Both the position numbers and the translations under genes were made by a program. Of a stretch of DNA of 64,000 bases, positions 59,201-64,000 are shown in pieces. Numbering within the stretch: the first letter of the stretch is position 1; each line of letters begins with the position of its first letter. The stretch is taken from contig LLEY01000080.1 in NCBI GenBank assembly GCA_001414485.1, positions 214,087 to 278,086 of the forward strand. The letters are read 5' to 3'. The DNA is from Calycina herbarum (lineage: Eukaryota; Ascomycota; Leotiomycetes; Helotiales; Pezizellaceae). The notes beneath the pieces were generated by a model, which was given only the letters and a program-made list of their open reading frames with translations, searched no databases and was not told where the DNA came from.

Positions 59201-60430
59201 AACTTATTGATGGAAGCGTAGTTTACACCACAATAGGGCGCATAATGTAGTAGACTCAGTGATATATATAAAAAAATTACTTTCTTTCAAATTTACATTG
59301 AACCTCCTCTCTTTTGCTTGTAACTTGACTGTTGAGCTCTCTGTTTCCAGCTTCAAGTAATATGCAGAGCAACCTACCCAGGAAGGAGGTCCAAAGAATG
59401 GCTGTTCATTTGAGTTACTACGTTATTCAAAAACACGCAGATTTTGAACTGAAGACTTTTCGGCAAGTATTGAGATCGCTGCGGTAGTTCGACCCAAGCT
59501 CAACCATTTTTTTTAGCCAAGAGTGGTAATTTTTACAGATGACCTAAAGAGTAAATTGAATTGTCTTTCAGAGCTAAACCAGCAAGAAACAGTTTCCTTC
59601 CAGTTGTGCACCTCGCATGTCTAAGCTATGGAACTTGAGGCCTACCTTCATTGGTATGCAAGGGCAGTTAATCTCGGTCAATCATTTGCCATGTCTCACC
59701 CGACTTCTCAGTATCCTTTCTTGGGGGCAGGAGCAAGCCACGCTTGGCGCACGACTGCTGTAGAGAAGTGACGGGACTTCGAGAGGTCATCTGTTGAGTG
59801 TTGAGATGGTCGCGAAGGTTGAGCTGAGTTGCCGGGGGTCGACTCGAGTAGACATGGAGAGGGAAGGAACGATCGGAGCTGTCGAGGTCGCACGACGGCA
59901 GGTTGGAGCGAGGGTGGTGTCGACCAAGTTGGTGGGAGGTTGAAAGGCCTGGTCGAGTTTTTTGGGTCGAGATGAAGAAGGAAGGATCGACCTGGTCACC
60001 TGGAGTGGTTGGTTGCACAGAGGGAGGGAAGAAGCGACCTCAACGTGGCCCACCTCGACTTAGCTCCGAGTATAATCCCCCCCTCGGATTCAAATTTTCT
60101 ATCCCCAGGATGCATTCTCTCTTAGGTTCGCGTGTTCAACAACAAAGTGTGCAGTGCGCTTGCGCAGTGGAAAATGAGTCTTACGGAATGCGGCGCTTGA
60201 AGCAATATACTCTCTTCTACTCGGTGTCAAGGACCTCCTTCCTCACTGTCACGGTCGCAAGAACGCTTCTCATAGCTACCTGGGTGCCGGAATTTGTTAA
60301 CCATTCTCTGTAGCCGTAATAGCTATTAAGTCAATTAAGCTGGAACTGGTGAGGATGGTTGGTTTGAGTGCTTAAGTGCTTATTGTGTTTGCTGAATGAG
60401 GAATGTAAGATACAGCCGTTGGTCGTGAAT
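56201..60430. other. Gene-free spacer with scattered inverted repeats
   Basis: No gene is supported. It contains a TGTTGGGTTG microsatellite (57486-57510), a 9-bp inverted repeat GTGATAGGG/CCCTATCAC (59134-59142 and 59169-59177) and a GC-richer island (59690-60060) with many GGTCGA/TCGACC words. The open frames in that island on the minus strand are low complexity. Confidence 0.45.
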
Positions 60431-61130
60431 AACTTCACGTAAAAGTCTTTTCCTTTAGATCCTCGGAAATAATAGATATCTAAGTGTATTTACAATAAAT
60501 AAGGACCCTGTAAACGTCTCTTATATACCTAGATAGTTTATATTTAATAAGATTTTTCTATAAGTTTAAAATAATTATAATAAAGTATAATAGAATACTT
60601 AGAGGTAGAGAGTAGTATTATATAGTCTTTCTATAAATCTTACTATTTTATTTTATTATTTCAAACCTTTAGTATAATTAAATAAATTAATAGATATTTA
60701 AGAGATAATAATAAGTAAGTTACTTAATATATTTAAATAATATATATCTAATAATATTATCTTATAACTCTAAAATAATATAATAATTTAAAGTCTTCTA
60801 GTAAATCTTACTATATTATTAAATTAATCCAAACTTTTAGTAGAAAAAAAACAAAATAACAGATGTGTATAAGATAATAATAAGAGTTTATATACCTAAA
60901 TAATATGTATTAAAATATATTATCTAAGTGCCTAGGATAATAAATTCAATAGAACAAAGTAGTTTAAGATAATTAGAATTAATAAATATTTATTATTCAG
61001 ATATTCTTATAAAGTCTGTTATCTTATTATTATTATTCTAAACTTTTAGTATAATATACTTTCTTAAATAGCTGTTAGATTATAAGATAGTAGATAACTA
61101 GTATAAGCAAGGAATACTTAGGTACTTAAG
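60430..61130. repeat. Strongly AT-rich decayed block
   Basis: Almost only A and T with TA and ATAATA words, no usable frame, and an abrupt change on the right into sequence that still codes. This is the look of a repeat hit by repeat-induced point mutation and adjoins the retrotransposon-like remnant at 61130-61790, so it is probably the mutated body of the same element. Confidence 0.6.
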
Positions 61131-61790
61131 CTTGAGTTTGAACGGCTTAGGCTTAGGCGGTTTAGGCTTAAGTAAGCTGGGTTTAGAGTAGTTCGATTTA
61201 GACTGTCGAGTAGGCGAGCTAGGCTTGAAATTGTTCGTCTTCTTGTAGGGCATCTGCTTCGTGATCCTGCTCTCGCTTTACTGATTCGTCGTAAATCTGG
61301 AAGAGGCCAGCTAAGTCAGTAGTGAAGTTATTGCTATGTTGTTTAATAAAGTTGTTTAAGGATTCAGAGCCAGCATTACATGCTATTCGTAAGTCGTCGA
61401 GGCTAAACGGGGCAGAGGTAGACATCGTAGCGAGCTATTATAGCGATAGTATTGTCAGCTGAATAGCGTAAGAGGAATACGATGACTTGTCGATCGTATG
61501 AATGTGTAAACGGTAGACAATATGTAATAGTGTATAATTAGATTGTCTACAAGGAGGGAAGAGTTCTCCATGTAGAAGAGCTATTTAACTAAATCTAACA
61601 GTGCGAATTCTAATTTCCGAAGAATAACCGAGTTATTCACTCAACTCAAATCTTTACAAGGTCGTAGCATCGTTTATTCTACGCTTGGAAGACAAAAGAT
61701 ACAAGGAGGTCTCAAGTCAGGCGAAGAACTTACTTCGCCTAGATACTTCAGTAATTGATTAGATACCATCGAGATGTAACAGTCCCTCCC
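61130..61790 (-). mobile_element. Possible retrotransposon remnant: gag-like start and LTR-like flank
   Basis: On the minus strand a frame from 61425 starts MSTSAPFSLDDLRIACNAGS and runs 68 residues with an acidic end (REQDHEADALQEDEQFQA). A neighbouring frame to the left continues with Ser/Arg and repeated KPK residues (PKPPKPKPFK), as in gag nucleocapsid-like regions. To the right, in the leader position, about 350 bp ends in TGTTAC read on the minus strand (61776-61781), a common fungal Gypsy LTR terminus. No reverse transcriptase is seen, and a second LTR was not found. Identification is tentative. Confidence 0.4.
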
Positions 61791-61799
61791 AATGAACAA

Positions 61800-64000
61800 G
61801 CTTTATTTATGTCCGTTTTATGAGAAAGTGTGGAATAATCAGGTGGATTGGAGGAAGTGACCTAAGATGAACCAAACGAACAACTTTGAATTATCTTCTG
61901 CTTTCCCGCAAGGTTTCAGATTTAACACAATAACGTGGAACAATGAACAAAACCCTTACGCTGACCGGTATCTAGGCTTCCCCCAGGACGTGGAACCTGC
62001 AGAGTGTGTGTATAGCAGAGTATATACCAATATCAAAATGTTCATTCATGCAGTCGAGAGATGAGGTCAACTGTTATGCGTTGCAACGCGCTTCAGTGTC
62101 GAAAGTCAAATACGCCAAACCAAATTGGCATTGGCACGAAAGAATGTCTTGGGTAGAAGCAACGCATATCAAATTCGAGACCGTAAATAAAGGTTGCAGT
62201 GGATCTCTTTCTTTTTTGGTTTCTGTCTACTTTCCGCTGGCACTAAATGGCTCTCTCATGTTAAAAGCTTGGTGTTCTGGTCGGCCCCATTCCTGTCACT
62301 CTTTCCTTCTCAGAAGCAAACTACACCCCTGCTGGGAGGACGTGAACTGCAAAACTCTTTCCCCCTCACTCTTTTCTGGCCCATTGGTACCTGCCAAAGA
62401 TCAATTCTCGTAAGCTTTAAATCCCCGAAGCTATCAGGCTGACCTAAACAACAGTCTAGTGTGCCAGGCTCGTTCACAAAAATCTAGACATGTTCGCTGT
62501 TTGTCAGTGTACTTTTACATCTCAAGTATCACTCCACAGATGTCTGCTTGAAATACTTACTAGTCTGTCGCAACTGTGATTGTAGCTTTTCCAACTCCAA
62601 AAAGCTCGACGACAAGCATAGAATAAACGATCAGCTTTTTCTGTTCATGCAACACAAACCACGTCATCTTTCAATCGACGATTTCCTTCCCGATACCTTT
62701 CATAGTCAATTATTCTGAATATCGCGGCAAAAGGCAGCAATAGTAGGGCGAAGTGTGCGAGGAGTGTTGTGCATTTCGACTGTGCGACTGGAACCTTGAA
62801 CACACATCGTGATGGTAAGAGGCACTTCGACATGTCAGTCGAGCTCTGAAACTTAGGTTGGTAACGTAGCCTCCACTGTAAGCCGCGATGACGAGAGCAG
62901 AGGTTGATTTCCAGGGTTGAAAATGGAAGGCACGATATCATCCCGCGAATCGTGAGTCTATCGTTCCTCCCCTCTTGCCTCGATCTCGTCACCTGCGACA
63001 AGAATGAGAACAGAAGGCACGACCTTAAGGGCTAGAACATGTATGCATCTTGCACACAAATATCTTCTTAACAGTGCTGGCCAGCCAACAACCGCAATGA
63101 ATGCCATCAGAGAAAGTACGATATCAAGAATAAAGGAATGGCTTCTCTTTGATTGAACGAGTAATCATCAAATAAACAAGACATTGCCAACACACGATTC
63201 CTGAATAGCTTCTCGAGTCGTGACACCTCAGTATGAAAGACAGCTTCAAAAAACCCGCTGCCTTCACGCATTTAAATCCCTTTGCAGGAGGGGGTTCCAA
63301 AAATTAAAAATAGCTTCACTTTGGTTGCGAACTTCTCGTTGTTGACCAGCTCCATGTGGTTCTACGAGTCTCTTTCACGCATTAAATTCCTTTGCAGGAA
63401 GGGTTTCCAAGAATTAAGTACAGCTTCTCTTTGGTTGAACGAATCGTCCAGCGGGGAGGAGGGCAAATAAAAAAAGACATTGCCTCCACAACCCACGACT
63501 CCCCTCTCACTTGGAAGGTATGAAGAAGAGAAGAAGGATTGGAAGTGTGAGGAGGGTTTATATGCCTAGTCGACTCATCCGCACTTGTAGTTAGCTGGAA
63601 GCCGGTGAGATGGCCTAGAAATTGTATTAACTTAGAAGGTAGGAGCTACATCGAGCTGGCGGCGGTTTGCAAGAGTTGAATTCCACTTCTGAAAACTCGA
63701 TTTAACGCAAGCTAAACAAGAGTGAGGCGTGTCACGGAGAGTAAAGCTTGGATGCGATATAGGAAGAAGGAAAACACCATCGATACCCGTAGCCCGGGCC
63801 TTCACGCTGGGGCAAGTCGCAAAAATTACACACCATTGGAACTGTGCGGTAGATGGCGTTTTGGTTTTCAGATTTTCACCCAAGTCACTTGCAGCACAGA
63901 CAGCTAAGTCGCTCAAAATATTCTTTATTTTTAAGAGCATACAAAAGCCCGTAGGCAACTGCCAGATTCTCCCAGTTTCATGATCATTACACATCTTAAC
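61800..64000. other. Gene-free right edge with local duplications
   Basis: No gene is supported; frames at 62006-62413, 62645-63001 and 63632-63994 lack motifs. Two interleaved direct duplications occupy 63136-63511. The right edge may belong to the flank of a gene outside the window. Confidence 0.5.
63136..63511. repeat. Interleaved direct duplications
   Basis: Unit A: TTCACGCATTTAAATCCCTT and onward to CTTTGGTTG at 63262-63327, repeated at 63373-63438 with substitutions. Unit B: GGCTTCTCTTTGATTGAACG through AAGACATTGCC to CACGATTCC at 63139-63202, repeated at 63421-63511 as CAGCTTCTCTTTGGTTGAAC through AAGACATTGCC to CACGACTCC. Diverged local duplication with no coding content. Confidence 0.7.

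Noticed and set aside
59668..60018. 116-codon minus-strand frame in a GC-richer island
   Set aside because: Ser/Pro/Thr-rich, made of repeated TCGACC-type words; no start or domain evidence.
1..64000. CRISPR array, bacterial operon or phage features
   Set aside because: The sequence is eukaryotic with spliceosomal introns; repeats present are dispersed or few and not array-like.

Overview
The window is a stretch of nuclear chromosome from a filamentous ascomycete (Pezizomycotina). Gene content, short spliceosomal introns of about 45-80 nt with GTANGT donors and CTRAY branch points, fungal-type proteins (Enhancer of polycomb EPL1, class V myosin, HET-domain remnant) and AT-rich, TA-rich decayed repeats all point that way. 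The protein sequences look most like Leotiomycetes (a Botrytis/Sclerotinia-type genome), but that is an impression from memory and not a search result. All exon maps below were joined by hand; the summed exon lengths are multiples of three.

Layout. 1-1109: AT-rich repeat-derived DNA. 1.1-12.4 kb: a dense block with an APH-type kinase-like protein (-), UTP12/DIP2 (-), ARPC2 (+), a small charged protein (-) and the spliceosomal SF3B1/HSH155 (+). 12.4-18.6 kb: about 6 kb without genes, carrying decayed repeats and a 443-bp Harbinger-type MITE. 18.6-29.2 kb: class V myosin (+), FAP7 (+), HAM1 ITPase (-) and an unusual cytochrome P450 (+). 29.2-32.2 kb: repeat-rich, no gene. 32.2-42.1 kb: AMPK beta subunit (-), a small membrane protein (+), KAE1 (-), a SETD6/RKM4-like methyltransferase (+), EPL1 (-) and calcineurin B (+). 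These are mostly divergent or convergent neighbours with 180-690 bp between them. 42.1-49.7 kb: sparse, with a broken HET-domain gene and a possible small two-exon gene. 49.8-51.0 kb: a conserved-looking polyglutamine protein (-). 51.0-64.0 kb: no gene I can support; first a long moderate-GC stretch upstream of the polyQ gene, then AT-rich DNA with a retrotransposon-like remnant and local duplications.

Most genes are housekeeping: ribosome biogenesis (UTP12, FAP7), splicing (SF3B1), actin and transport (ARPC2, myosin V), nutrient and calcium signalling (AMPK beta, CNB1), tRNA t6A (KAE1), chromatin (EPL1, NuA4), nucleotide-pool cleaning (HAM1). They do not form one pathway, and I see no biosynthetic cluster, CRISPR, rRNA or convincing tRNA gene. 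The least ordinary items are the dispersed short hairpin family (two copies inside SF3B1 intron 1), the MITE, the stop-free 3n introns, the P450 that seems to lack the usual I-helix acid-threonine pair, the spaced ATATGCAGCCTC repeats and the 5-kb gene-free region in front of the polyQ gene.
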